64,000 bases of DNA from Ditibartonella choladocola (GCF_002007565.1 NZ_CP015625.1:1736001-1800000), one strand, 5' to 3'; counted from the first letter of the stretch, positions 51,658 to 61,727 are shown. Translations and numbers: made by a program. The notes: generated from the sequence alone by a model not told the origin.

Positions 51658-52049
51658 TTTTTGGGTTCAAGACATCCACAAAGTCAAATTTTTTCCGGCA
51701 GAAAGTCGAATTTTTCTCGCGATTTTAAAAATTCTTCGGAGCGGCCTTTCCATTTTCCGATCGCTGCGAACCCGATCAATAGTGTAGCTGCCGAACGAAT
51801 ATATATTAAAGGCGCGCATTATTGCAGGAATATAAATCATATTCCGGACTGTTCCGGACAAGCTTTACAAAACACCCGATTGTTCCGAACAATCCTTGGA
51901 AACCAATTGTCAAACCGCTTTTGTCATCCACTTCTTCCCGCCCCGTCTTTTTCGGCGAGTTTTAATGTCAATATTGCCTACCGGATTCCATGCTCGCGCA
52001 AAATGATATATTTCAGGATTGGAATAAAAATGAATATTCCAAATTAAAA
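51658..52049. other. Intergenic region between tam and ettA
   Basis: About 390 bases with no supported gene; frames here lack family resemblance. It holds the tam promoter, not resolved. Confidence 0.5.
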
Positions 52050-52068
52050 GGCGGGTTTTTCGCCCCGC
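52042..52068 (-). terminator. Terminator of ettA
   Basis: Stem GGCGGGG / CCCGCC with a CGAAAAA loop on the minus strand, followed by TTTTAATTT, about 80 bases past the ettA stop. Confidence 0.75.
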
Positions 52069-52149
52069 CGTTCCTGACAATTTCCGTTCACAATCCTGTT
52101 GAGGAATAATTCTTGAAACAGAACCGGATGATTGTGTCTAACGGTTCGA

Positions 52150-53799
52150 CTATCGTGTCAAACGTTTATAGGTTACCCGTTTCGGGTTGACGGATTCCGG
52201 CCCTAAACGGCGTATTTTATCGGCCTCGTATTCTTCAAAATTGCCCTCGAACCATTCCACATGACTGTCGCCCTCGAAAGCCAGCATATGGGTTGCCAGA
52301 CGATCAAGGAACATACGATCGTGACTGATAACAACGGCGCAACCGGCAAAGTTTTCGAGAGCCTCTTCAAGCGCTGCCAGCGTTTCTGTATCAAGATCGT
52401 TGGTCGGCTCGTCGAGCAACAATACATTGCCGCCTTCTTTCAGAAGTTTGGCAAGATGAACGCGGTTTCTCTGCCCGCCTGAAAGGTTACCGACCTTTTG
52501 CTGCTGGTCGCCCCCCTTGAAGTTGAATGCACCACAATAGGCACGGCTATTCATTTCATATTTGCCGAGCTTTATAATATCGTTTCCGCCGGAGATTTCT
52601 TCCCAAACCGTTTTATCAGGATCAAGTGCATCGCGACTTTGATCGACATAACTCATTTTGACAGTATCCCCGATGCGGATTGTTCCTGCATCCGGCTTTT
52701 CCTGCCCCGTCAACATTTTGAACAAAGTTGTTTTACCGGCACCATTGGGGCCGATAACACCGACAATTCCGCCGGCCGGCAATTTGAAGGAAAGATCGTC
52801 GATCAATACATGGTCGCCAAATCCTTTGGTTAAATGTTCGACTTCAATGACAACCTGCCCCAGTCTTTCACCCACCGGTATGATGATTTGTGCTTCACCG
52901 GGACGACGATCATTGGCAGCCTTGACCAATTCGTCATAGGCTTTGATACGGGCTTTCGATTTTGCCTGACGGGCTTTCGGACTTGAGGCAATCCACTCCT
53001 GTTCACGTGTCAGGGCTTTCTGTCTTGCTGCTTCTTCCCGTCCCTCCTGTGCCAGACGTTTGGCCTTGGCTTCGAGATAGGCAGAATAATTGCCCTCGTA
53101 AGGTATGCCATGCCCGCGATCGAGTTCCAGAATCCAGCCGGTGACATGGTCAAGGAAATAGCGATCGTGGGTGATAATCAGAACAGCACCCGGATATTCG
53201 CGCAAATGCTTTTCAAGCCAGGCAGTCGTTTCGGCATCAAGGTGGTTTGTCGGCTCGTCAAGCAGTAACAAATCGGGTTGCTGGAGCAACAATTTGCATA
53301 AAGCGACGCGGCGTTTTTCACCGCCTGAAAGTTTGGAAACATCCGCATCTGCCGGCGGGCAACGTAACGCATCCATTGCCATATCCACTTGTGAGTCAAG
53401 ATCCCAAAGATTCTGGCTGTCAATGACATCCTGCAATTTTGCGCCTTCTTCGGCCGTCTCGTCCGAATAATTCATCATCAATTCGTTATACCGGTCGAGA
53501 ATTGCCTTTTTTTCGGCAACACCTTCCATAACATTGCCGCGTACATCCTTTGTCAGGTCGAGAGCAGGTTCCTGCGGCAAATATCCGCAAGTTGCCCCTT
53601 CTGCCAGCCAAGCTTCACCGGTAAACTCTTTGTCGAGACCGGCCATAATGCGCAAAATAGTTGATTTGCCCGCGCCATTCGGCCCCAAAATACCTATTTT
53701 TGCGTCCGGATAGAAAGACAAATTGATATTGTCCAAAATCTTTTTATTACCATAGGATTTGCTAAGTCCCGCCATATGATAGATAAATTGCCGAGCCAT
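52150..53799 (-). CDS. ettA: Energy-dependent translational throttle protein EttA (ABC-F)
   Basis: Soluble ABC-F ATPase that binds the ribosomal E site and gates the first elongation steps according to the ATP/ADP ratio. It has 549 residues with two ABC domains: Walker A GPNGAGKS (39-46) and GPNGAGKTT (about 350), signatures [11 protein letters not shown] and [11 protein letters not shown], Walker [13 protein letters not shown] and [11 protein letters not shown]. The inter-domain linker (about 240-305) carries the arm/P-site-tRNA interaction segment. Length and motifs are those of EttA rather than Uup or YheS. Confidence 0.95.
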   Translation of the reverse strand: MARQFIYHMAGLSKSYGNKKILDNINLSFYPDAKIGILGPNGAGKSTILRIMAGLDKEFTGEAWLAEGATCGYLPQEPALDLTKDVRGNVMEGVAEKKAILDRYNELMMNYSDETAEEGAKLQDVIDSQNLWDLDSQVDMAMDALRCPPADADVSKLSGGEKRRVALCKLLLQQPDLLLLDEPTNHLDAETTAWLEKHLREYPGAVLIITHDRYFLDHVTGWILELDRGHGIPYEGNYSAYLEAKAKRLAQEGREEAARQKALTREQEWIASSPKARQAKSKARIKAYDELVKAANDRRPGEAQIIIPVGERLGQVVIEVEHLTKGFGDHVLIDDLSFKLPAGGIVGVIGPNGAGKTTLFKMLTGQEKPDAGTIRIGDTVKMSYVDQSRDALDPDKTVWEEISGGNDIIKLGKYEMNSRAYCGAFNFKGGDQQQKVGNLSGGQRNRVHLAKLLKEGGNVLLLDEPTNDLDTETLAALEEALENFAGCAVVISHDRMFLDRLATHMLAFEGDSHVEWFEGNFEEYEADKIRRLGPESVNPKRVTYKRLTR

Positions 53800-54379
53800 A
53801 TATGTTTTTCCATTCCTTGATTGACGCGTTCAAAGCTGCCTTTATACAAACGATCTTTTCGCTCGCATTTTTAATGAAAACACGTTTTGAAACCACATTG
53901 TTTCTGGTCTTTTAACTGAAACGGGCACAATCGGCAATCTTTGAGAAGAGCAAAACAATTCCAAAATGATCTTGCCGAAATAACCTTTCAAAGAAGATGG
54001 GCAAATAGTGCTCCTTTAACACCGCTCCGATCACATATATCCGACATAATCAATAAAGGTGCAGCATGTTTATCGACCCGATTAAAGGCCTTATCAGTGA
54101 CATAATTGTTAAAAGAGCGGATTCTGTTTCCAAAAGGCCAAATTCTGCAAAAACCGAATTATAGCGAGTTGCTGACATGAAACAGTGCACACTGTGCTTT
54201 CTTCAAACCACTTGATTATTGTGCATAAAAGCGGTTTTTAAGGCTTGTCCGGCGAGAACAATGTCGTATTACCCCCTTTAACCGCTTGCTTCAGTTTCTT
54301 TCGTTTTTTCAAGCGATCGTGTTATATGTTCTTTTATTAAAACAAAATATAAATATGACATTTGCGCGAATTGCATAAA
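53800..54379. other. Intergenic region between ettA and the next gene
   Basis: About 580 bases between divergent genes, with no supported gene and no long repeat. Promoters for both flanking genes are presumably here but could not be placed. Confidence 0.5.
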
Positions 54380-54967
54380 ATGGTTGGGCAGGTTTTGACG
54401 AGCGAACAATCAACTGGTGTCACAAGACCTATCATTTTCGACCGGAATGGAAACACTTCTGTTCCCGCCGAAAACAATGTTCTTCTCGTGCCCGACAGCC
54501 TCTATGAACTGCCTGTTTCCTTTACCGGAATGAAAACAATATGTTACCGCATCACCGGAAATACAATTGTCGAAAATCCCGCACCTCGAAATGCCATTGT
54601 TCTTTATGCGCCTTTTCCATTGGGACTTTGGGCAGTTCATGCTTTGGCCGATGGACATTTTGCCAAATTGATTCTGGATAAGCGCGAGCAATATCGTAAC
54701 TGGCACAACCGGCTTTCTCGTATATGGTTGAAAAATGAAAAACGGCGCATGGGGTCTGACGTCTATAGTCCCCTGATGATGCGAAGACTGCGCGAATCTT
54801 TATCGGTGGCTGATTATTTCCCACTCAATATAGGTGATTGGATTTATTTTTCAGAAAAATTACAACAACAATCAGGTCAATTATCGCAAGCTATACTCTG
54901 GCTCGATAAAAAGACAAGTTATCAAGATGTTTTGTCTTTTTCATGCTTGACAGAGGTATCAAAATAG
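54380..54967 (+). CDS. Hypothetical protein
   Basis: 195 residues from the ATG at 54380 (an upstream TTG at 54362 would add six). No family recognised. It has no signal or membrane helix; the C-terminal half is rich in basic and aromatic residues (HNRLSRIWLKNEKRRMG, then SPLMMRRLRESL), with a Trp-rich end (GDWIYF). The ribosome-binding site is weak. Codon use is like neighbouring genes, which supports a real gene. It has no informative partner; the next gene is 92 bases downstream. Confidence 0.6.
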   Translation: MVGQVLTSEQSTGVTRPIIFDRNGNTSVPAENNVLLVPDSLYELPVSFTGMKTICYRITGNTIVENPAPRNAIVLYAPFPLGLWAVHALADGHFAKLILDKREQYRNWHNRLSRIWLKNEKRRMGSDVYSPLMMRRLRESLSVADYFPLNIGDWIYFSEKLQQQSGQLSQAILWLDKKTSYQDVLSFSCLTEVSK

Positions 54968-55059
54968 CAAAAAATTTTCTTGATGATTTTAAATGTTCGC
55001 ATCTTTTTGTGCCGATATAGCCGGTCAAAGGAACGTTTATTTTTAATCGGGAGACTTTT

Positions 55060-55401
55060 ATGCGTTTCGCTCAGACACTATTTCTTTTAGCTTTTTTACC
55101 TGCATCTGCTTTTTCACAAGAAACCAATATCGAATGTAAGGACCTTGCCGGAGTTGGTCGTTCCGTCATGATGGTTCGTCAAAGCGGCGTACCTATTGAA
55201 AAAACAACCAGCCTTATTTTAAACGGGCTAAAAGAAAAGTCACCTGAAGACCAGAAAATACTTGATCCGGTATATAAAAAAATTGTCGAACTCGCTTATA
55301 AGGAGAATCAGTTTTCGACCAATAGCGAGCGGATTGAAATTACAAACAAATTTGCCAGACAAATTTTCGAGCGCTGCGCCAGACGCCTGCCGAAAAGCTA
55401 G
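55060..55401 (+). CDS. Small secreted protein of unknown function
   Basis: 113 residues with a clear signal peptide (FAQTLFLLAFLPASAFS, cut near residue 19), giving a periplasmic helical protein of about 94 residues with two Cys (near positions 25 and 106) that could form a disulfide. Strong ribosome-binding site GGGAG before the ATG. No family recognised. It may be co-transcribed with the preceding gene. Confidence 0.7.
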   Translation: MRFAQTLFLLAFLPASAFSQETNIECKDLAGVGRSVMMVRQSGVPIEKTTSLILNGLKEKSPEDQKILDPVYKKIVELAYKENQFSTNSERIEITNKFARQIFERCARRLPKS

Positions 55402-55682
55402 AACATTCCGGCTTTGATCTGATAATCATCTTCCGGCTCAGGCAAAGCGTGTAACTATAGAAGAAAGCGCATTGATAGATGAATGGGGTAACTTTTCGCC
55501 GGTAAAGCCTGATTGGTCAGGTTGTTAATGCGGCCGATTGGAACCTATTTATGCTTTTCCTTTTGACAGCAACCAGCGGGCGACAGTTCGACCTATACTG
55601 TTTTCAAGAAAAGCGAAACGGCCGGAAACAAGCCGTTTTATCAGAAACAAGCCGTTTTTTTGAGAGACCGGCGCTTGACGGG
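55402..55682. other. Intergenic region between convergent genes
   Basis: No gene supported. It contains GAAACAAGCCGTTTT twice (55625-55639 and 55643-55657, 18-bp period); the first copy pairs with AAACGGC just upstream to form a weak hairpin that may help end transcription. Confidence 0.5.
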
Positions 55683-56294
55683 TTAAAGCGCTCCCATCAA
55701 CAGATTCACTCCGGTATCATTCATTGTTTTCAACATGAGATCAAGCGAACCGTTAAGATCCAATCCAGCACAAGCACCAAGCGCGACCGACACGTCAAAG
55801 CCACAATTCTTTGCGTCGAGTGCTGAATAGGCCACACAAAAATCTGTCGCCAAACCGCAGAAAGTAAGCTTGTGCAAACCGCGCTCTTTTAAATAGCCTC
55901 GCAATCCGGTGGGTGTTTTACGGTCATTTTCAAAAAATGCGGAATAGCTGTCTATTGCCGGATTCATACCTTTTCTGATTATCATTTCGGCCTTGTCAAC
56001 GGGAAGAGACCCGTGAATTGCTGCCCCGTTCGAGCCTTGGATGCAATGATCCGGCCAAAGTGTTTGCGGGCCATAATCGACATTTATGGTATCGTAAGCG
56101 GAAGCCCCTTGGTGATTGGAAGCGAAACTCTGATGGTTTTGCGGATGCCAATCCTGTGTGAGAATGACATGATCGAAGCGCATCATCAGCGCTTGGACTG
56201 TCGGGAGGATGAGATCACCATCCGGCACGGCGAGTGCACCACCGGGTAAAAAATCGTTCTGAACATCAACAACGATAAGAGCCTCGCCTGCCAT
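55683..56294 (-). CDS. pncA: Nicotinamidase
   Basis: Hydrolyses nicotinamide to nicotinate for NAD salvage. It has 203 residues from the ATG at 56294 (GGGGAG upstream). The triad Asp10 (DVQNDF), Lys108 (RKGM) and Cys153 (LATDFCV) is intact, and the metal-site DWHPQNHQSFAS is present. Eight extra residues from 56318 are not needed. Confidence 0.93.
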   Translation of the reverse strand: MAGEALIVVDVQNDFLPGGALAVPDGDLILPTVQALMMRFDHVILTQDWHPQNHQSFASNHQGASAYDTINVDYGPQTLWPDHCIQGSNGAAIHGSLPVDKAEMIIRKGMNPAIDSYSAFFENDRKTPTGLRGYLKERGLHKLTFCGLATDFCVAYSALDAKNCGFDVSVALGACAGLDLNGSLDLMLKTMNDTGVNLLMGAL

Positions 56295-56385
56295 TTTTTC
56301 TCCCCTTATTTCCCTCACTTGACGGTTGAAGTCACGTGAAAACAGTCATATCAAAAAGGCATGATATTTTGCAAGGAAGACTTTG

Positions 56386-57684
56386 ATGAAAATTACCATG
56401 ATCGGTAGCGGGTATGTCGGGCTGGTTTCGGGCGTATGTTTCGCCGAATTCGGATTCGACGTGACATGTGTGGACTCCAATCCTGATATTATTTCGCGGT
56501 TGAAAAAAGGTGAAGCCACAATTTTTGAACCCGGTCTTGATGAAATGATGATAAGAAACATCAAGGAAGAACGCCTTTTCTTTTCAACCGATCTGGAAAA
56601 CAGCGTCAAAGAAGCCGATGTTATTTTCCTCGCTGTAGGCACACCATCGCGCCGCGGCGATGGTGAAGCAGACCTGCATTTTATAGAACAGGCTGCCGAT
56701 CAGGTGGCCCATGCCATGAAAGATGGTGCAGTCATCGTTATCAAATCGACTGTCGTTGTCGGCACCAATTCCCGCATTCGTGAACGTATACAAAAGCAGC
56801 GGCCGGAAATCCGCTTTTCTATGGTATCCAATCCGGAATTTCTGCGTGAAGGTTCGGCCATTGAAGATTTCATGCGCCCCGACAGGGTTGTTGTGGGCGT
56901 TGAAGATGAACGGGGGCGCGAAACAATGCGCAAACTCTACCGCCCGCTTTATCTGCGCGAAACGCCGCTTGTCATTACCTCGCTTGAAAATGCCGAACTC
57001 ATCAAATATGCGGCCAATGCCTTTCTTGCCATGAAGGTCACATTCATCAATCAGGTTGCCGATTTATGCGAAAAAACCGGCGGCAATATTCAGGAAGTCG
57101 CACAGGCAATCGGCATGGATAAACGCATCGGCTCCAAGTTTCTGCACGCCGGTCCGGGATTTGGCGGTTCCTGTTTTCCTAAAGATACGCGCGCTTTTGC
57201 AGCAACCGGCCTGCGCTATAAGGCTCCCCAACAGTTGATTGAAACAGTTATTTCGATCAATGAAGAACGCAAGGTAAAAATGGGCGAGCGTATTATCAAA
57301 GCCGCAAAAGAAAAAAATACCGATACCGTTGCTGTGCTTGGTGTGACATTCAAACCCAACACAGATGATGTCCGCGAATCTCCCGCTTTAACGATTATCA
57401 AAGTCATGCAGGAAGCCGGTCTGACGATACGTGCTCACGACCCTGAAGGTGAAGAACAGGCAAAAAAAGTTCTCGACAATATTGTCTGGTGTTCTTCGCC
57501 TTATGAAGCCGCCAAAGGCGCCGGTGTCCTCACAATCATTACGGAATGGAATGCCTATCGGGCACTGAACCTTAAAAAGCTTGCCGAACTTATGCCATCC
57601 GGCAAAATTGTCGATTTGCGTAATATCTATAAACCGGAAGAATTTCAGGATATAGATCTCGATTATATATCCATCGGCCGTTAA
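56386..57684 (+). CDS. ugd: UDP-glucose 6-dehydrogenase
   Basis: Oxidises UDP-glucose to UDP-glucuronate using two NAD+. It has 432 residues: Rossmann motif IGSGYVGLVSG (6-16), central helix KYAANAFLAMKVTFINQ, catalytic Cys in GFGGSCFPKDTRA (about 260), C-terminal UDP-binding domain with VLGVTFKPNTDDVRESP. ATG at 56386 with AAGGAAGA upstream (a TTG three bases earlier is the alternative). It supplies hexuronate for surface polysaccharide or lipid A decoration; the sugar-transfer genes follow directly. Confidence 0.95.
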   Translation: MKITMIGSGYVGLVSGVCFAEFGFDVTCVDSNPDIISRLKKGEATIFEPGLDEMMIRNIKEERLFFSTDLENSVKEADVIFLAVGTPSRRGDGEADLHFIEQAADQVAHAMKDGAVIVIKSTVVVGTNSRIRERIQKQRPEIRFSMVSNPEFLREGSAIEDFMRPDRVVVGVEDERGRETMRKLYRPLYLRETPLVITSLENAELIKYAANAFLAMKVTFINQVADLCEKTGGNIQEVAQAIGMDKRIGSKFLHAGPGFGGSCFPKDTRAFAATGLRYKAPQQLIETVISINEERKVKMGERIIKAAKEKNTDTVAVLGVTFKPNTDDVRESPALTIIKVMQEAGLTIRAHDPEGEEQAKKVLDNIVWCSSPYEAAKGAGVLTIITEWNAYRALNLKKLAELMPSGKIVDLRNIYKPEEFQDIDLDYISIGR

Positions 57685-57799
57685 GTAGACGGCCATTGTT
57701 TGAAACAGAAAATTGTTCACTTGGTGATCGTTTATATGACGATATCCGGTTTGAATGAGCCGGCGATTATATAAGCGGCACAAAAAAAGGATGAAGCAG

Positions 57800-59272
57800 A
57801 TGGCAAAAAACAAACCGGATTACGGCGTTATCGCTGTTTGCTTCATTATTTTCTATTTCGCATTTGAAGCTTTGTTTGTGTCTGTTATCTCGCAAGGTGC
57901 GGGGCTTGACGATGCCGAACTTGCGTCCAATATCAGTTTCTGGAATTGGGGCTATGGCGGTTCGCAGCCGCCGCTTTATACATGGATTGCCTTTGCCGTC
58001 GAACAGCTCTTCGGGCTTCATTTCTATTTGTTGCAAATTATCAAATTCGGCCTTCTTGCAACCACTTTCCTCTCGGTTTATCTGGCGCTACGGCTTCTTG
58101 ACGTGCGCCCTGTTGTGGCAGGAGCATCTATGCTTGCAATGTTCCTGCTGCCCCAAATCGGCTGGGAGTCACAACGTGCGCTTACCCATTCTATTATCGG
58201 CACTGCCGGTGCTGCCTATACGTTTCTGGCATTCTGTTTTTTTTGCCGCAAACCCTCTTTTGGACGAGCTATCCTTTTGGGGCTGGCTTGTGCAACCGCA
58301 ATTTTAGGCAAATATAACGGAGCACTCTTTCTTATTGCACTTTTCGGCGGCACAGCCTTAACGCGGGACTTCCGCAGCGCGCTGAAAAACCGCTACTTTC
58401 CACTGGCTATAGTTGTAGCCTTGATCGCTATTGCACCGGCTACCATTTATATGTCTGCCCACCCCGCAAGCGTCGTCGCACGTGCCAACAAACTGGCAAT
58501 GGGTAAGACAGGGGGCTTCTTTACCGATCGTCTAACCGGTCTTGCCGATTTTTTTACAGCGTCTTTGGGTTTTGTTTCGATTGCGCTTATTATTGCTTTG
58601 ATATTGGCCGGATTACATAGTTTTTCCAATTCCAAAGTATCCCGATTGACAACAAGAGATGAAAACAAAGCCGAACATCTCATATACCACATTTTGCTTT
58701 TCGGCATTTTGCTTGTAGTTGCGCTTGTCCTCGTGCTCGGTATTACAAATGTCAAAGACCGCTGGTTACAGCCATTGCTTTTCCTTGCACCCGCCTATTT
58801 TGCAATTGTCCTTTCGCGCTTGTGCTACTCTTTGAAATATGTGCGCGCATTCGGTGTGATCGGCGCTATTGCGGGGCTTGTCGTGCCATTTGTCCTTTAT
58901 CTCAACATCGCAACCGCCTATAACCGGTTCGCCCCGCCGGAACAGCTTTTTGACTATAAAACACTTGATCGGACACTTCGCGCTGAAGGGCCGTTTGTCA
59001 TGGTTTTCGCGCGTCACCCGCAATTGCCCGGCAATTTGCGCCTGCTTGACCCAACGCTCAAGACCATTCACATAGGTTCGCCTTTTGTAATTGAAAGATT
59101 AAAGACGCCGCTCATGGTATTATGGACGGGAAACGGAAAATTGCCCGATGACTTGCGCGCAACTCTTTTGAAGGCCGGCTTGCCGACAACAGGAAAAACC
59201 GGCGAAGTGGAAATCGGCTTTAGCGGAGGAAGCGATGTGAAACGTATCGTTTCATATCTTTATCTGCCTTGA
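57800..59272 (+). CDS. GT39-like membrane glycosyltransferase (ArnT/Rgt type)
   Basis: Polytopic glycosyltransferase of the ArnT/PMT superfamily, about 490 residues. The first periplasmic loop has the conserved acidic pair in GAGLDDAEL and the WNWGYGGSQPPLYTWI segment, and about eleven hydrophobic helices follow. Members move a sugar from an undecaprenyl-type phosphate carrier to lipid A or core. ATG at 57800, with AAAGGATG upstream; earlier in-frame starts at 57755 and 57791 are possible. Together with ugd and the GT2/LAB_N pair (59454-60511) it suggests hexuronate or related sugar addition to LPS; the substrate is not determined. Confidence 0.82.
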   Translation: MAKNKPDYGVIAVCFIIFYFAFEALFVSVISQGAGLDDAELASNISFWNWGYGGSQPPLYTWIAFAVEQLFGLHFYLLQIIKFGLLATTFLSVYLALRLLDVRPVVAGASMLAMFLLPQIGWESQRALTHSIIGTAGAAYTFLAFCFFCRKPSFGRAILLGLACATAILGKYNGALFLIALFGGTALTRDFRSALKNRYFPLAIVVALIAIAPATIYMSAHPASVVARANKLAMGKTGGFFTDRLTGLADFFTASLGFVSIALIIALILAGLHSFSNSKVSRLTTRDENKAEHLIYHILLFGILLVVALVLVLGITNVKDRWLQPLLFLAPAYFAIVLSRLCYSLKYVRAFGVIGAIAGLVVPFVLYLNIATAYNRFAPPEQLFDYKTLDRTLRAEGPFVMVFARHPQLPGNLRLLDPTLKTIHIGSPFVIERLKTPLMVLWTGNGKLPDDLRATLLKAGLPTTGKTGEVEIGFSGGSDVKRIVSYLYLP

Positions 59273-59287
59273 ACCATATCTCGCTTG

Positions 59288-59331
59288 AGAGAGACCGGCA
59301 GGAGAGAGACCGGCTGAAGAGAGACCGGCAA
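59288..59331. repeat. 15-bp tandem repeat, three units
   Basis: AGAGAGACCGGC recurs three times at a 15-base period just past the GT39 gene, in a convergent gap. No hairpin terminator was obvious. Confidence 0.8.
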
Positions 59332-59453
59332 GCCAAGTAAAACGGCTCCGGTTGGTTGTCGCCAAGGAGCTCGTTTCTCACGGAAAAACATTATAAAAGC
59401 TTGATTTTTGAAAAATTAGCGGCTTTCGTCTTCAGGTGCAATTTCGCCCGCGA

Positions 59454-59783
59454 TCAGGAATTCATCTGTTTGTGTTTCTTTTCGCGGTAAATCAGCGAAA
59501 GGTTACGAATATAAACAATGAGCCCCAAGCCCTGACCGGCAATAAAAACAGGGTCTTTCTGCCTGATCGCATATATAAGCAGAAGCGTTCCGCCTCCTAG
59601 CGAAAAAAACCAGAAGGCAACCGGCATAACACTTTTTCTGGCTTTTTCAGAGGCAAGCCATTGGACAACAAAACGCATCATAAAAAGCGCCTGTGCAACA
59701 AAGCCCAGAACAATCCACCCGTCCCACTGGGCGACAAAGACATCATGTAACCATTGGGTAAATTGTGAGAAAATGCCGCTCAT
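59454..59783 (-). CDS. LAB_N-domain small membrane protein
   Basis: 110 residues with three membrane helices; the lipid-A-biosynthesis N-terminal (LAB_N) fold is suggested by GFVAQALFMMRFVVQWLASEK (in two parts: GFVAQALF and RFVVQWLASEK), FWFFSLGGG and LIYAIRQKDPVFI. Such proteins pair with a GT2 enzyme and are thought to help move or present lipid-linked sugars. The ATG at 59783 overlaps the GT2 gene stop by four bases; 21 upstream residues (to 59846) are spurious. Confidence 0.87.
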   Translation of the reverse strand: MSGIFSQFTQWLHDVFVAQWDGWIVLGFVAQALFMMRFVVQWLASEKARKSVMPVAFWFFSLGGGTLLLIYAIRQKDPVFIAGQGLGLIVYIRNLSLIYREKKHKQMNS

Positions 59784-60511
59784 TTTTCGCCCTTTGCCTT
59801 TATTTCTGTCACCTTGGGAACAACTTTGCGACGGCGACGCAGCCACCAGACTCCATAGAGATCGAGAATACCACGAAGGCCGCGATCAAGAATACCGTAA
59901 TTGGAATGGCCATGGACACGTTGGCGATCAACCACATCAATATGCGTCGTTTTGAAACCTTCACGCAGAACCAGCGCTGGCAAATAACGATGCCAACCGT
60001 CAAAAAACGGCAATTGCCGGAAAAGCTCTGTACGGATTGCTTTTAATCCGCAACCTGAATCGCGCGTATTGTCTTTCAAAATTGCCTGCCGCAATTTATT
60101 GGCAAGTTTGGAGGAAAGCTGCTTCAATTTTGTATCGGTGCGTTTCAAACGTTGACCGGCGGCAAGCCCGTATTCCGGCCCGGCGGCAATAAGCGCATCG
60201 GCAAGTTCCGGTAGATAAGCGGGATTATTCTGCCCGTCACCATCAATCGTCAAAACAATATCGCCTGAAGCCGCAAAAACTCCCGAACGCACCGCAGCAC
60301 TTTGACCGGCCGAGCGATCATGACGGATATGGCGCAAAGGTTTGCCCTCGCTCATCCGTTTATATAAAACCTTGGGTGTATCGTCGGTCGAACCGTCATC
60401 CACGACGAGAATCTCGTAATCGCGCCCGTTCATGGCATTATCGACTTCATCAAGCAGAAAAGCCAGATTTTCAGCTTCATTACGACAGGGAATGACGACA
60501 GATAGTTTCAT
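59780..60511 (-). CDS. GT2-family glycosyltransferase (dolichol/undecaprenyl-phosphate sugar synthase type)
   Basis: 243 residues, GT-A fold: SVVIPCRNEAENL at the start, VVDDGSTDDT (Asp38-Asp39) for the nucleotide, IDGDGQNNP for the metal/acceptor site, and a basic C-terminal tail (RRRRKVVPK). No membrane helices of the ArnC kind are present, as in dolichol-phosphate-mannose-synthase-like enzymes. It probably loads a sugar onto a polyprenyl phosphate used by the GT39 enzyme encoded opposite. Translationally coupled to the LAB_N gene. Confidence 0.88.
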   Translation of the reverse strand: MKLSVVIPCRNEAENLAFLLDEVDNAMNGRDYEILVVDDGSTDDTPKVLYKRMSEGKPLRHIRHDRSAGQSAAVRSGVFAASGDIVLTIDGDGQNNPAYLPELADALIAAGPEYGLAAGQRLKRTDTKLKQLSSKLANKLRQAILKDNTRDSGCGLKAIRTELFRQLPFFDGWHRYLPALVLREGFKTTHIDVVDRQRVHGHSNYGILDRGLRGILDLYGVWWLRRRRKVVPKVTEIKAKGEK

Positions 60512-61106
60512 TTAAATAACTTCGTTCCAATGCTATGCGAGATTGAATAGCATTGAAAACCGCAAGTGTCTATGAAACGCATCATCACCCGTTGCTGAAA
60601 CTGTTAAAAACCTTGCTCTTCCTGTTTTCCCGATGGCGTGTTTTTTCGTCCCGTAAAAATTGCAGGTTTCAAGCTTCCCGCAGCCAAACAACCTTTTTAC
60701 TGCCGAAAGCCCGCGTCTGCGAGAATTTATTGAAAAACAAGTGCTGATAAAAACATGATCGTGTGAGGGGCACTCTCATCCGTTTTCCTGAAACATCACT
60801 TTTAAAAAGCAGCATTATTTGTGTGCACTGTCATTTTGCTGTTCTTCGTTCGCTGCTCTTTATAGACGATTTTCAGCTTGTCCGAAGGCCGATTTTCCAA
60901 CCCACATTTGCTTTCCGCTTTTTCTTTCACTTGAAACAATATTTTCAAGCCCATTCTGCCCAAGAAAGCAAAAAATGTTCCGACAAAGAAATTTGGTTTT
61001 TTCAAATAGATTGCGAATGATTATTCGATATTGTGCAATTTTATAGACACAATTCAAAACCTTTCTATATTCTTTTTAAAGTTCATTATAGAGAGGGATA
61101 CCTAAA
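60512..61106. other. Intergenic region between the GT2 gene and the His/Pro-rich protein gene
   Basis: About 595 bases between divergent genes. Several short frames overlap each other without ribosome-binding sites or recognisable product. Promoters for both neighbours are expected but not resolved. Confidence 0.5.
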
Positions 61107-61727
61107 ATGGCTCTAATATTTTTGATATTAGGTTTTATTGCATCAATTGTGCTTATATATTTCTTCTATTCACTCGTAAGTGCCCAACCACTCTCCGGAC
61201 AAAACCACTTGCGGCCAGCATTATCAAACCTGTCATTTACATTGATACGGCAAAGATTTACCGGCTTGGGTTGGGTTGGCGTTGTGTTGGTGTTTCTCGC
61301 GCCGGTTGCAACGGCAATCATTGTTTCGGCCAATTTGAAAGCAATCGCCGAAGCCACATTTTTTGATACCCCCATCCCCGATTTTACCTTGCTTTACCTT
61401 TCATTGGGTTTTCTGGGACTGATCGGCTTTGTCTTCATTATCATCGGACGTGAATTTTATAGTTTTAGTCCTGTAAATGCCAGTCTGGAAGGCGACGGAA
61501 ATAGACATGCACCTCATCCGGAACCACATCATCCGGAACCACATCATCCAGCCCCGCATCATCCGGCGCCGCATAAGGTTACCCCCGACCATTCTCCCCT
61601 TAAACCGGCTCACCCTCAGCCACCGTTACCAGAAAATCCGGCTCCTCTACCCGAAGCAGAACCCGTCCCCCGCCCCGAATTTGTCACGACAATGAAAGAC
61701 GACATACCTCCGACAACCACACTTTAA
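61107..61727 (+). CDS. Membrane protein with His/Pro-rich tail, unknown function
   Basis: 206 residues: three membrane helices (about 2-24, 53-73, 93-113) and a long hydrophilic tail (about 130-206) that is mostly Pro, His and acidic residues. The tail begins with four HPxPH units (HPEPH, HPEPH, HPAPH, HPAPH; bases 61515-61574). Such a His-rich run could bind metal ions (inference). No family recognised. ATG with GAGAGGG upstream gives confidence in the start. Confidence 0.72.
   Translation: MALIFLILGFIASIVLIYFFYSLVSAQPLSGQNHLRPALSNLSFTLIRQRFTGLGWVGVVLVFLAPVATAIIVSANLKAIAEATFFDTPIPDFTLLYLSLGFLGLIGFVFIIIGREFYSFSPVNASLEGDGNRHAPHPEPHHPEPHHPAPHHPAPHKVTPDHSPLKPAHPQPPLPENPAPLPEAEPVPRPEFVTTMKDDIPPTTTL
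61515..61574 (+). repeat. 15-bp tandem repeat encoding HPxPH
   Basis: Four in-phase units of CATCCGGAACCACAT type (61515-61529, 61530-61544, 61545-61559, 61560-61574). The first two are identical. Copy-number change would keep the frame. Confidence 0.9.
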
